From: Arenibacter troitsensis
GTDB lineage: Bacteria > Bacteroidota > Bacteroidia > Flavobacteriales > Flavobacteriaceae
Direction of reading: 5' to 3'
Length of the DNA stretch: 64,000 nucleotides
Assembly: GCF_900177645.1 (NCBI RefSeq)
Contig: NZ_FXAO01000009.1
Span: forward strand, 1-64,000
Shown here: piece after piece, positions 52,204 to 61,162 of the stretch
How the letters are laid out: each line of letters starts with the position of its first letter
How positions within the stretch are numbered: the stretch's first letter is position 1
The notes under the pieces: model-generated
Told to the model about the DNA's origin: nothing
Databases searched by the model: none
The model's input: only the letters and a program-made list of their open reading frames with translations
Translations under genes and position numbers: made by a program

Positions 52204-52698
52204 ATGAAAGACCTTATACTTATCTCAATTATTGCTTTGACTTTTGGAGGTGTATCCTGTAAAAATAAAGGGACTTCTGCTACCGAACCAAACGTAAATA
52301 AATATACAACAATCGATAAAGACAAGAATATGAAAAGTTTTATTTCACTTTTTGAAATTCCTGCAACGGATATTTCCCGAGCAATCAATTTTTATCAAAC
52401 AATTTTGGACATTAAAATTGAAAAAATGGAAATGCCAGGAATGGATATGGGAATATTCCCTTATGATGGACAAATGGTTACAGGAGTTATAGTGAACAGC
52501 GAAGGGTACAGACCTTCGGCAGATGGAGTAACCATTTATCTAAATGGCGGTGACAATCTTCAACATATTCTTGACAAGGTTGATGAAAATGGTGGAAAAA
52601 TCATCATTCCAAAAACCTCTCACGCAGATGGAAATGGATTTTTTGCTTTGTTCACGGATACAGAAGGAAATAAACTTGGACTAAATTCTCCAAATTAG
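52204..52698 (+). CDS. VOC-family protein with lipoprotein signal
   Basis: A 164-residue protein. Residues 1-20 are a lipoprotein signal (ISIIALTFGGVSC, Cys19), then a linker. The VOC/glyoxalase-like domain starts at ~residue 45 (SLFEIPATDISRAINFYQTI) and ends GFFALFTDTEGNKLGL. VOC proteins are usually cytosolic; lipid anchoring is unusual. An internal ATG at 52330 would give the common short form, but the promoter position favours the long one. It follows an AraC regulator. Confidence 0.8.
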   Translation: MKDLILISIIALTFGGVSCKNKGTSATEPNVNKYTTIDKDKNMKSFISLFEIPATDISRAINFYQTILDIKIEKMEMPGMDMGIFPYDGQMVTGVIVNSEGYRPSADGVTIYLNGGDNLQHILDKVDENGGKIIIPKTSHADGNGFFALFTDTEGNKLGLNSPN

Positions 52699-52736
52699 GA
52701 GAAGAAAAGGGAACCCCTACAATAAATAAAAGCAAT

Positions 52737-52805
52737 AGCGGTTCGGGTGCAAACTCGATCCGTTTTTGTGTTTAATTAGGTATATTGCTACACGTTTAAG
52801 CCGCT
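52737..52805. repeat. Imperfect inverted repeat in the spacer after the VOC gene
   Basis: AGCGG (52737) pairs with CCGCT (52801), with nested GTGT/ACAC and AAAC/GTTT arms. The spacer can fold into a long imperfect cruciform. It resembles the palindromic spacers that follow mobile cassette-like genes, but no integrase site can be proved. Confidence 0.3.
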
Positions 52806-52895
52806 ACTACTTTATACGGTACCGTTGTGTAAAACCTAAACCAAATAGGGGAATTGGAATCAACTTAAAAATAAAAAACCACCTAACACAATTTA

Positions 52896-53984
52896 ATGAA
52901 TACTCTTGTCGTAATTTTATTATTCGGTTCTCTTTTATTACTCTCATTTTTATTAATAGCGAACCCAGTAAATGTCAATAAGAAGGCGAATTTTTGGTTT
53001 GGACTAGTTCTATTTTTTTGGTCTTCTTTTTGGCTCGAAGAGATTCTTGTTTTGATACGTTTAGATATTCAGAGTAACCTATTTTGGCTACCTATTCGTT
53101 TTTTTCAATTTTTAACTCCCGTTGTATTTTATTATAGTATAGCGTATTACGCTAACCCAAATTTCAGATATGGAAGAAAGGATTTTATTCATTTTCTTTT
53201 CCCAATAATACTACTTATTGTTTTAATGGTTAACCAATTTTATAGCGACAACGCTAACCTATCATTAGTCTTAATTGCCTTGGTAATTATTCAGGCTTTT
53301 TATTTTATAGTCTTGTCTTATATCAAAATCCAAAAGCACAAACAAAGAATTCGATTGTTTTCATCAAATACGTTTCAAATCGATCTCAAATGGTTGGAGT
53401 TAATCATTCTTGCAATTTTCACCCTAGTTGCTTTTATTGGCATCTATAATTTATTATTCGTTGAAGCAGATTTAAACTTATTTGCAAATATTGTATCGTT
53501 ATCAATTGTATACTTTATTGCATACAATTCACTTAAACAAAAAGAGATTTTCTTATTGGATGAAAATGAACGTAACCTTATTATTTCATCTGAAGAACAA
53601 ACAGAAACAAATAAGAGAAAATTAATTACTGATGACGAATTAAAATCTCAAAAAGAGCATCTTATAAAACTAATGGATGATCAGAAACCTTATTTAGATT
53701 CTGAATTATCTCTTGCACAATTAGCTGAATTAATGAATTTTACACCGCATCAGCTTTCCTATTTAATTAATGCTGCGTTCGAAGAAAGTTTTTTTTGGTT
53801 TGTTAATAGGTATAGAGTTCAAAGAGTAAAAGAATTGCTTTTGGATAAGGAAAATGAACATTTGACCATACTTGGCATTGCATTTGAATCGGGCTTTAAT
53901 TCAAAAACTTCGTTTAATACCACCTTCAAAAAGATTAGCGGACAAACTCCTTCAGAGTTTAAAAAAAATGGTGCAGCTTTATAA
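52896..53984 (+). CDS. Membrane-bound AraC-family regulator
   Basis: A 362-residue protein. About seven hydrophobic helices fill residues 1-215. A short linker leads to a C-terminal AraC HTH pair (SLAQLAELMNFTPHQLSYLI; LTILGIAFESGFNSKTSFNT). This is the Bacteroidota class of membrane-embedded AraC regulators. It lies 139 nt before the TonB-dependent receptor on the same strand and probably controls it. Confidence 0.88.
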   Translation: MNTLVVILLFGSLLLLSFLLIANPVNVNKKANFWFGLVLFFWSSFWLEEILVLIRLDIQSNLFWLPIRFFQFLTPVVFYYSIAYYANPNFRYGRKDFIHFLFPIILLIVLMVNQFYSDNANLSLVLIALVIIQAFYFIVLSYIKIQKHKQRIRLFSSNTFQIDLKWLELIILAIFTLVAFIGIYNLLFVEADLNLFANIVSLSIVYFIAYNSLKQKEIFLLDENERNLIISSEEQTETNKRKLITDDELKSQKEHLIKLMDDQKPYLDSELSLAQLAELMNFTPHQLSYLINAAFEESFFWFVNRYRVQRVKELLLDKENEHLTILGIAFESGFNSKTSFNTTFKKISGQTPSEFKKNGAAL

Positions 53985-54089
53985 AATCGAACTCCAACAT
54001 TTTTTTATACCTTTATTTTCAAGTACTTACAAAGTTTTAAAAACAAGTTCAGTTATATAACTTCGAACATAGGCACGAACATTCTAATC

Positions 54090-54097
54090 TAATTTTG
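54090..54097 (+). promoter_or_regulatory. -7 element of the TonB-dependent receptor promoter (TAATTTTG)
   Basis: An exact TAnnTTTG match 26 nt before the receptor ATG, so the receptor has its own promoter after the membrane-bound AraC gene. Confidence 0.55.
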
Positions 54098-54123
54098 TAG
54101 CTAACTTTAACTACAATTTAATT

Positions 54124-56463
54124 ATGACTAGAAATATCTTACTACTAGTATTTTCGCTTTCATTATCAATTATAAACGCACAAGATATAACACAAAATAT
54201 TAAAGGTTCAGTAATCGATAATTCATCCAAAGAAACTATACCTTTTGCTACAATAACAATAATCGGTACTGATCCGATTATAGGTACCACCTCTGATATG
54301 GATGGTAATTTTATTCTTAATAATGTTCCTATTGGCAGATATGATTTACAGATTTCTTACTTAGGTTATGAACCTATTATAGTGCCTGAAGTTATAGTTA
54401 CTTCTGCTAAAGAAGTTGTTTTAACCATAGCCCTAACTGAAAGCGCATTCGCTCTAAGTGAAGTTGTTCTTAAACCAAAGCTTGTTAAAGCTAAACCTCT
54501 TAATGAAATGGCTTCAGTGAGTACACGTATGCTGAGTGTAGAAGAAGCCAATAGGTATGCAGGAGGATTTGATGACCCTGCACGTTTAGCTTCTTCCTTT
54601 CCTGGGGTAGCTAGTAGTGTTGGCAACAATGCCATTGTAATTAGAGGGAATGCCCCAAAATATTTACAATGGAAAATTGAAGGGGTGGAAGTTTCCAACC
54701 CAAATCATTTTGCTGATTTAGGATCTTTTGGTGGTGGCGGATTAACGGCTTTGAGCAGCAATTTGCTAGCCAATTCCGATTTTTTCACAGGAGCTTTTCC
54801 TGCTGAATACAATAACGCATTGTCCGGGGTTTTCGATATAAGAATGCGAAATGGTAATAGCACAGAATTTGAACATAGTTTTGAAATTGGAGCCATTGGA
54901 ATGGACTTTGCATCGGAAGGACCTTTAAGCAAAAAAAACAACGCTTCTTATCTCGTAAATTATAGATATTCAACATTAGGTCTTGTTTCATCATTGTTGC
55001 CAGATGATGCTGATGGCACAAATTATCAAGATTTATCTTTTAAATTAACGCTACCTACTACAAAAGCTGGAATATTCTCTGTTTGGGGAATTGGATTAAT
55101 AGACAAGTCCGGGTCAAAACCGGAAACTGAAACTGACAAACAAATTTATTATCAGGATATTGAAAAGCAAGATGTAAAACAGTATATGGGAGCTGTTGGT
55201 CTAAATCACAGGCTTGTTTTTGAAAATTCAGCATACTTGAACTCTACATTATCAATATCTGCCAATGGAATCGATTTAAAAACAGATAGGTTAGACGATA
55301 CCTCACAATTACAACCTGAGAATGAAATAAACAATAAAAACTACAATATTACTTTCAAGTCTTTCATAAATAAAAAATTCAACTCAACACACACTAATAA
55401 AACAGGGATCATGGTAAGGAGTTTAGGATATGACCTAAATCTGAAAGAAAATCAAGGAGAACCTGAAATTGGTCTAAATTCATTAGTCGACGAAGATGGC
55501 TTTAGCTCTTTAGTATCGGCATTTTCAAGTTCCTCTATTTCATTAAAAAAATGGCAACTAAATATTGGCCTAAATTCTCAACTGTTTACATTGAATAACA
55601 GCTTTGCTCTTGAACCACGTTTAGGACTGAATTATCAACTGAACGATAATAATGAAATAAGTTTTGGATATGGATTACACAGTAGAATGGAACCGTTAAA
55701 CATTTACCTTGCAAATACTGGCAATTCCAGGTCCAACCAAGCCAACAGAAATTTAGATTTTTCAAAAGCACATCATTTCGTAATGGCTTATGATTGGAAT
55801 ATTAATGAAAAATTGCATTTAAAAATAGAACCCTATTTTCAATATCTATTTAATATTCCTGTAATAGAAAACAGTACTGAATCACTTATTAATTTACAAA
55901 ATGATTGGTTTATCAATGATACCTATGAAAATAATGGAAAAGGTAAAAATTATGGGCTCGATCTAACTTTAGAGCAATATGTAGATAATGGATTTTATTA
56001 TTTGTTCTCCGGTTCTATATTCAATTCAGAATATAAAACAGACACTAATGTTTGGTACAATACCAGATTTAATAAAAATTACCTCCTTAATACGCTAGTT
56101 GGAAAAGAATTTAGAATTGGTAAGAAAAAACAAAGTTTACTTGGAATAAATTTAAAATTAAGCCTTCAAGGCGGTGACAGATATTCAAAAATTGATCCAA
56201 CTGCTTCATTTATGGAGCAAGATGTTATTTACAATGAAACTACCCCTTTTACCGAGCAATCAAAGACATCTATCATATCCCATTTTACGATCAATTATGA
56301 ATGGTATAAAAAGAAATCCACACAAAAATTATCTTTAAAAATACTTAATGCAACAAACTACAAAGACTTTCAAGGTCATAGATACAATATTAAGACCAAT
56401 AAAGTGGAGGAATTCAGGGAAGCATTAATGATACCGAATATTAGCTACAAAATATCATTCTAA
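54124..56463 (+). CDS. TonB-dependent receptor with carboxypeptidase-regulatory-like domain
   Basis: A 779-residue outer-membrane receptor. A signal peptide (1-19, ending INAQ) precedes a CarboxypepD_reg-like domain (~24-110; GTTSDMDGNFILNNVPIGRY), a plug (~135-240; FPGVASSVGNNAIVIRGNAP) and a beta-barrel ending ISYKISF. No SusD partner follows, so it is not a standard glycan importer; siderophore, metal or peptide uptake is as likely. The preceding membrane-bound AraC regulator may control it. Confidence 0.9.
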   Translation: MTRNILLLVFSLSLSIINAQDITQNIKGSVIDNSSKETIPFATITIIGTDPIIGTTSDMDGNFILNNVPIGRYDLQISYLGYEPIIVPEVIVTSAKEVVLTIALTESAFALSEVVLKPKLVKAKPLNEMASVSTRMLSVEEANRYAGGFDDPARLASSFPGVASSVGNNAIVIRGNAPKYLQWKIEGVEVSNPNHFADLGSFGGGGLTALSSNLLANSDFFTGAFPAEYNNALSGVFDIRMRNGNSTEFEHSFEIGAIGMDFASEGPLSKKNNASYLVNYRYSTLGLVSSLLPDDADGTNYQDLSFKLTLPTTKAGIFSVWGIGLIDKSGSKPETETDKQIYYQDIEKQDVKQYMGAVGLNHRLVFENSAYLNSTLSISANGIDLKTDRLDDTSQLQPENEINNKNYNITFKSFINKKFNSTHTNKTGIMVRSLGYDLNLKENQGEPEIGLNSLVDEDGFSSLVSAFSSSSISLKKWQLNIGLNSQLFTLNNSFALEPRLGLNYQLNDNNEISFGYGLHSRMEPLNIYLANTGNSRSNQANRNLDFSKAHHFVMAYDWNINEKLHLKIEPYFQYLFNIPVIENSTESLINLQNDWFINDTYENNGKGKNYGLDLTLEQYVDNGFYYLFSGSIFNSEYKTDTNVWYNTRFNKNYLLNTLVGKEFRIGKKKQSLLGINLKLSLQGGDRYSKIDPTASFMEQDVIYNETTPFTEQSKTSIISHFTINYEWYKKKSTQKLSLKILNATNYKDFQGHRYNIKTNKVEEFREALMIPNISYKISF

Positions 56464-56731
56464 ATATAAAGGTAGCGTACAACTCAGAATAAAATTAATA
56501 GCTAGTTCTCGGCTATATTCAAAAATCTTCCCACCGTATGCAATTTTAATTCCAAGATAAATATTAACCCGCAAAACAAATCTTAGTACAATGATTTATT
56601 ATGGGTTACACCTGACCTATACCTTCTTTGTATCGAGAATATTCTGGAAAAAAATCCCTCTGCACAAAACAAATATCCAATATTGGAAAGAATTAAAAAA
56701 GGTCAAAACCCTATGACATAATCAGCGATTT

Positions 56732-57088
56732 TCATACCTTATTTTTGTAAAACAAGTAAATCCAGAAAGACCTAGACAATTTAAAATTAATAGTACTTAA
56801 CAGAAATGCTATAACAACAATTATGGCAAAAACACTTAACGGTGAAAAATCAATAAAATACCAAAACACTACAAGGCTGGTTATCATTTCCGCGGCAGCA
56901 AGTGCATAACTCACAAACATAGCACCAAAAAAGAATCCGGTTTCCCTTTCAAATTTATAAGAACATACTGGACATCTGTGGTTCATTTCAGGAATATGCA
57001 ATAATATAATATTCCCCCCGTCTCTGAAGATCTTTCCTTCTTTACAATTCGGACATTTACAATTCAAAGCATTAATAACCTTACCCAA
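56732..57088 (-). CDS. DUF983 membrane protein
   Basis: A 118-residue protein with two Cys pairs near the N-terminus (CKCPNCKEG and CPVCSYKFE), a zinc-ribbon-like site, then GFFFGAMFVSYALAAAE and two hydrophobic helices (~50-75 and ~80-100), as in DUF983. No ATG is available before the Cys pairs: the start is TTG at 57088, just after a stop and an ATT in frame. Divergent from the AraC gene at 57182. Function unknown. Confidence 0.83.
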   Translation of the reverse strand: MGKVINALNCKCPNCKEGKIFRDGGNIILLHIPEMNHRCPVCSYKFERETGFFFGAMFVSYALAAAEMITSLVVFWYFIDFSPLSVFAIIVVIAFLLSTINFKLSRSFWIYLFYKNKV

Positions 57089-57152
57089 AATATATTGATT
57101 TTAGACTTCAAAATTAACACGTTAAATGTCTTTTATTCATACATTATATTCG

Positions 57153-57172
57153 CCTAAATTTGTACTTTTAGG
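57153..57172 (+). promoter_or_regulatory. AraC promoter inside an inverted repeat
   Basis: The -7 element TAAATTTG (57155-57162) lies within CCTAAA-N8-TTTAGG, which spans the promoter and expected transcription start. It may be an autoregulatory operator. Confidence 0.45.
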
Positions 57173-57181
57173 ACATAAACT

Positions 57182-58054
57182 ATGAAAATACCTGTTCTGG
57201 ATATTAGTCAGTTTAAAGAATCCGCACCCCTTAATGGGGTGTACATTAATTCCTTTTCTGATCACTTACGGCGCAACAAAAATTTAATCAACAAACCCCA
57301 TAGCCACAATTTCTATCTATGTGTACTCTTTACGGAAGGCACAGGTACACATGAAATTGACTTTAACACTTATAAAATAAATCCTGGCAAAGTTTTCTTT
57401 TTAAAACCAGGGCAAACACATTATTGGAAATTTGAGACACAACCTCAAGGATTCATCATTTTTCATTCCCAAGAATTTTATGAACTAAAGTTTTTGGAAT
57501 ATAAGCTACATATGTTCCCTTTTTATTATTCCTATCAGAACCCTCCTGTACTGGAACTAAAATCCAAAAAATTGAAAACACTACATCTTAATTTTAAGGA
57601 AGCATATACCGAATATCACCAAACTAACCTATTTAGAGAGTTGAAAATATTAAATTCGCTAAACAATATTTATATAGAATTAACAAGGGAATATACAGTT
57701 GGCATCAATTTAGAAAAACTCAAATCAAATCACTATTTCCACATACTTGAAAAATTGGAAAACTTAATCGATGTCAATTTTCACAAAGAAAAATTACCAA
57801 AGTTTTATGCTGATAAATTAAGTATAACCACAAAACATCTTAATAGAGTAGTGAAACAAACAATTAACAAAACAACTAGTCAATTGATTTCTGAAAGAAC
57901 GATTCTAGAAGCAAAAAGATTGATTGTACATTCCCAAGATAATTTAGCCCAAATAGCATATACCCTCGAATTTACTGACTATGCCTATTTTTCAAAGTTT
58001 TTCAAATCCAGAACGGGCATGACACCCATGAATTTTCGCAAAAAGTATTTTTGA
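57182..58054 (+). CDS. AraC-family regulator with cupin sensor domain
   Basis: A 290-residue regulator. An N-terminal cupin (~35-110; KPHSHNFYLCVLFTEGTGTH and PGQTHYWKF) is followed by an AraC HTH pair (~190-288; YADKLSITTKHLNRVVKQTI; LAQIAYTLEFTDYAYFSKFF). The His-rich cupin could bind a metal or small ligand. It is divergent from DUF983. No obvious enzyme gene lies downstream; a relic-filled region follows. Confidence 0.87.
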   Translation: MKIPVLDISQFKESAPLNGVYINSFSDHLRRNKNLINKPHSHNFYLCVLFTEGTGTHEIDFNTYKINPGKVFFLKPGQTHYWKFETQPQGFIIFHSQEFYELKFLEYKLHMFPFYYSYQNPPVLELKSKKLKTLHLNFKEAYTEYHQTNLFRELKILNSLNNIYIELTREYTVGINLEKLKSNHYFHILEKLENLIDVNFHKEKLPKFYADKLSITTKHLNRVVKQTINKTTSQLISERTILEAKRLIVHSQDNLAQIAYTLEFTDYAYFSKFFKSRTGMTPMNFRKKYF

Positions 58055-58744
58055 CCATTTTGTCCTACGCACATTGCAGTAACCCGTTAAAAACTGTTCC
58101 GTCCCGATAAATTACCAGACCTCCTGGAGATAATAAATCAATTAAAATTACATACACACAAAGCCCATGGGCTAGGAAAACTTAAAAAACTGTGGTTTAT
58201 AGCCCCTGAAAGGTAGTGTTGACCAAGTTGATATATGCACTTTACTCCAATTCGGAGGTTAACAGGGTGAACAAGGACGAGTAATATAAAACCTAGGCGT
58301 AGATAACAGTTCGAAAGGATAATAAAAAAGGGGTTTTTGGAAAAGCTAATCATACGTTTCCATAAAAAAAATTCATGAAGATGATAGTTTATATAGCAAA
58401 TAAAAGCTCAAAATATACAACCCCCGTTATATCCATTGAAGCAATTTTAGACCATACCCAGTATTGAAGACGCAATCATATTAAATAAAAAAGAGGACGC
58501 ACCCCTACGTCCTCTTTTAAACTGTAAAAATAGATTTGTTTAATAACCTATTATGCAAGTCTTAACTTATATGCAACAAATATAGCATTTAATTGGGCTC
58601 AAAAGGTTCTCATTAAAAAAGAAAATTGACTCTATCGTTAAACAACAGCTTTTTTTACCTATTGCAAATACGTTTAAAATTCAAATTAATTTTACGATTA
58701 TTCTATGATTGTCCGTAAATTTATGTTGAAGGTATTTTAAATAT
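58055..58744. other. 690-nt stretch without a supported gene
   Basis: Reading frames are broken and no RNA gene was recognised. It contains one strong hairpin (58489-58518) that looks like a terminator with no gene clearly upstream on either strand. Probably eroded DNA next to the recombinase relic. Confidence 0.4.
58489..58518. terminator. Orphan bidirectional terminator hairpin
   Basis: AAAAGAGGACG and CGTCCTCTTTT form an 11-bp perfect stem with an 8-nt loop. A and T runs on the two sides would allow termination in either direction. Confidence 0.7.
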
Positions 58745-58954
58745 TTGATTTTGAACAATTTATTTATATTAAGGATACAATCGTATTTTTTGGAACAAAA
58801 GATCCTGACCAAAAAAGAATTGATTGAGCGAATATTAGAAGATTACCCTCAAATGAAGATAAGTTCTATTCTGGTCTATATCTCCGAATTGAAAAACCAG
58901 GGAATTTTAGAAAATCCATCTAGGGGTATTTACACCTTAAAATATAATAAGTGA
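58745..58954 (+). pseudogene. DUF6577/AbiEi-like winged-helix fragment
   Basis: A 69-residue frame beginning at a TTG. It reads LTKKELIERILEDYPQMKIS, then VYISELKNQGILENPSRGIY and TLKYNK, the pattern of the N-terminal winged helix of DUF6577/AbiEi-type proteins. The frame then stops, so the usual large C-terminal domain is missing. It has no ATG at the domain boundary. I take it as a truncated relic. Confidence 0.45.
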
Positions 58955-59022
58955 TTTACTGGAGTAATCCTTTTCAAAATGGAAATTGAAAAAGGCCAAT
59001 AAAATCCATAAGTATTATAGAT

Positions 59023-59482
59023 CTAGTTATTAAAATTTAATCTCTCTCTCAACATTTCCATATCTTCACTTACCTTGCTATCCAATATTTTAACATAATG
59101 TTACTTGGTTTTCAGCTACTTATCACCCAACATCTTACTTACGGATTCATTAGAAACACCATTGGTTAAGGTTACGGTCGTGGCAAATGTATGCCTGGTT
59201 AAATGGAAGGTAAGATTTTTATTAATGTCACAGAGATCGACTATCTCCTTAATAAAGGCATTTATTTTTTGATTCCTCAACACAGGAAATAGTCTGGCTC
59301 TATTTAGAACGGCTAGAAGCTCCGTATATTTATCGATAATTGCCTGTGCAGATGGCCAAATGGGTATATTACTCCTAGTGCCCGTTTTTGGATCTTTTTA
59401 TTTTTATCCATTTTTCACCGGCTATACCCTAGACAACATTGTCATTAATTAACTTTTTTACGTTTGCATAGGCCAAAGTTTT
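59023..59482 (-). pseudogene. Tyrosine recombinase (integrase) relic
   Basis: On the minus strand, pieces of the catalytic domain of a Bacteroidota tyrosine recombinase can be read through stops and frameshifts: TLAYANVKKLINDNVV, a stop, GIAGEKWIKIKRSK, a frameshift, TGTRSNIPIWPSAQAIIDKY, then LTFHLTRHTFATTVTLTNG and SVSKMLGDK with another stop. The tail YVKILDSKVSEDMEMLRE contains the Tyr region. The Arg-His box (LTRHTFA) survives. The N-terminal half is missing. It is the fossil of an integrated mobile element. Confidence 0.8.
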
Positions 59483-59768
59483 TTGGTCATCAATTATCGG
59501 CCCATGTTTCAAAAGACATTGTGGGGTTGGATTATAGTGGTTTGGTCGATAATGTCCATGTTCCAATTCCCATTTCGGATGTATTTTAGGTAATGAGGAA
59601 TTTGAACAAGTCAAAACAAAATTATTGGCTAACGAAGTAGAGTTTATCATTAAGCCTAAAATAGGATACAAAGGGTTAAAGGGAGAACAACAAACCATGT
59701 TCGTTCTAAACTATAGTAATAATCCAATTGAATTCAAGAGTTTTAGAAAAAACCGAGAAATATTTTAA
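59476..59768 (+). pseudogene. VOC-family gene relic
   Basis: On the plus strand KFFGHQLSAHVSKDIVG and VDNVHVPIP are followed, after one lost base at CCC-ATT, by HFGCILGNEEFEQVKTKLL and ANEVEFIIKPKIGYKG, then EQQTMFVLNYSNNPIEFKSF and a stop. This is the C-terminal two-thirds of a glyoxalase/VOC protein with a single frameshift. Its left edge abuts the integrase relic. Confidence 0.72.
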
Positions 59769-59827
59769 AGGATTATAAGAAGGTTACGGATTCATCACCT
59801 GCGACCTGCACCAGACAAGTATATTGA

Positions 59828-60041
59828 CCGACAAATGAAAGGTGGCTTACAATTTGTGGTGGAATATTACTTAATATTGGCATAATTTTGGGTGTATCCA
59901 TTCTGATGATGATATTGCTCATCATCGCTGGAAAATTTCGTAAGAACTTGATCAAAGAATTATTATATGAAAAAGAATTACATTTTAGTTTCAACCCTTT
60001 TGTTTATGGTGGTTATCGTTTCATGTACTGCAACTAAAAAT
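59828..60041 (+). other. Open fragment encoding one membrane helix
   Basis: A frame without ATG reads WLTICGGILLNIGIILGVSI and LMMILLIIAGKFRKNLIKEL before running over the META gene start. It could be the end of a decayed small membrane-protein gene. Support is only its hydrophobicity and basic flank. Confidence 0.25.
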
Positions 60042-60395
60042 GGGAGTAATAATAACCTTTACAATTCCATATGGGAATTGGAGTATATATCAGGAACACG
60101 GATCGCTTTTGATGGCCTATATCCGGACAAGAAGCCGGTAATTTCATTTAACAAAACCACAGGGAAGATTACGGGCAATAACAGCTGTAACGGTTATTCC
60201 GCCGATTTTAAAATTGATGGTAATAGCATCACCATAGGCGAACCTGGACCTTCAACATTAATGTATTGTGGTGATGGCGAACCTCAGTTTCTGAATATGA
60301 TGAAAAAAATAAATGCCTTTAGCTTGGACAAGGAAGGTAGGCTAAATTTATTGATTGGAGAAATACCAATGATGAGATTCAAAAAAATAAAATAA
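59967..60395 (+). CDS. META-domain lipoprotein
   Basis: A 142-residue protein with a lipoprotein signal (LFMVVIVSC, Cys20) and one META/HslJ-like domain (SIWELEYISGTRI; FNKTTGKITGNNSCNGYSAD; the CGDGEPQFLNMMKKI stretch). META proteins are envelope proteins linked to stress or drug tolerance; the role is unknown. It seems intact, unlike the DNA just upstream. Confidence 0.88.
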   Translation: MKKNYILVSTLLFMVVIVSCTATKNGSNNNLYNSIWELEYISGTRIAFDGLYPDKKPVISFNKTTGKITGNNSCNGYSADFKIDGNSITIGEPGPSTLMYCGDGEPQFLNMMKKINAFSLDKEGRLNLLIGEIPMMRFKKIK

Positions 60396-61009
60396 TAGAC
60401 CATTGTGTTCAAATCATCTGGATAATAGTTGGAACATATTTATTTCCACATTTAAAATATGAATTTTTGCTAAAAGCAAATCTAAATAGATAGCCTTAAG
60501 GCATGTGGATGGATAAATATTGCATCTGCCACAAGTAAATAACCGACTTCAAACACGTCTTGGACATTTTGGTAATTTCGTAATCAGAAAGAAAATTGTT
60601 GAACCAACAGAGCGGCCAATATGGGTTAGGATCCAAGAGCAATGCTTTTATGAAACCAACACTAAAAGAACTAGGGATGTTGAATTTCATGGATTCTGTT
60701 TTATTTTATCATTTTAAGGTCTTTAATGTCGATGGATGACAAGTTATTTGGACAACTTGCCAGTACTGACTTCTTATTGCGATTCTTATTCTATACATTA
60801 AATTAACAGTATAAAAAGTGGTCCATCTTGTACTAATACCGTTTTCCCTTGCAACCAAAAATATGTACAGTGGCGTTTCCTAAAGACTGTGCCTTCCAAT
60901 TACAATTATTATGGATATTCTCAATAAAAAAAAGGAATACAATTTTCTTTCTTGAAACATTTGGTATAGCTTAGAATTTTAAATTTTAATCGTACATTTA
61001 TCAACACAA
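60396..61009. other. 614-nt gene-free stretch before the TPP riboswitch
   Basis: Only weak open frames were found (for example 60520-60717 on the plus strand), none with a recognisable domain or start context. The right end must hold the promoter for the riboswitch transcript. Confidence 0.4.
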
Positions 61010-61092
61010 AAGCACGGGGTGCCTGGTAAAAGCCAAGCTGAGATAATACCCGAGACCTGATTTGGATAATGCCAACGTAGGGATGCAAGCTA
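61010..61092 (+). ncRNA. TPP riboswitch (THI element)
   Basis: The conserved core is readable in order: ACGGGGTGCC, then GCTGAGATAATACCCG, then ACCTGATTTGGATAATGCC and AACGTAGGGATGC. These are the GGGGUGC, CUGAGA, ACCCG, CCUGAU and GGAUAAUGCC...CGUAGGGA blocks of the thi-box, with GCA/TGC closing helix P1. It lies 71 nt before the first gene of the downstream operon and should lower expression when thiamine pyrophosphate is plentiful. Confidence 0.95.
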
Positions 61093-61109
61093 AGATATTT
61101 CATTTTAGG

Positions 61110-61150
61110 CTCCATTCATTGGTTACCCCAAAGAATGGAGTTTTTGTTTT
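61110..61150 (+). terminator. Riboswitch expression-platform terminator
   Basis: CTCCATTC (61110-61117) pairs with GAATGGAG (61133-61140), followed by TTTTTGTTTT. It lies directly between the TPP aptamer and the first ATG, so control is probably by transcription attenuation. Confidence 0.88.
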
Positions 61151-61162
61151 AAATAATATAAA

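Noticed and set aside
58138-58353. Minus-strand 71-residue ORF near 58.2 kb
   Set aside because: No recognisable domain and no promoter; lies in apparently decayed DNA.
60520-60717. 65-residue plus-strand ORF before the riboswitch
   Set aside because: No domain, ribosome binding site or neighbour support; composition does not look coding.
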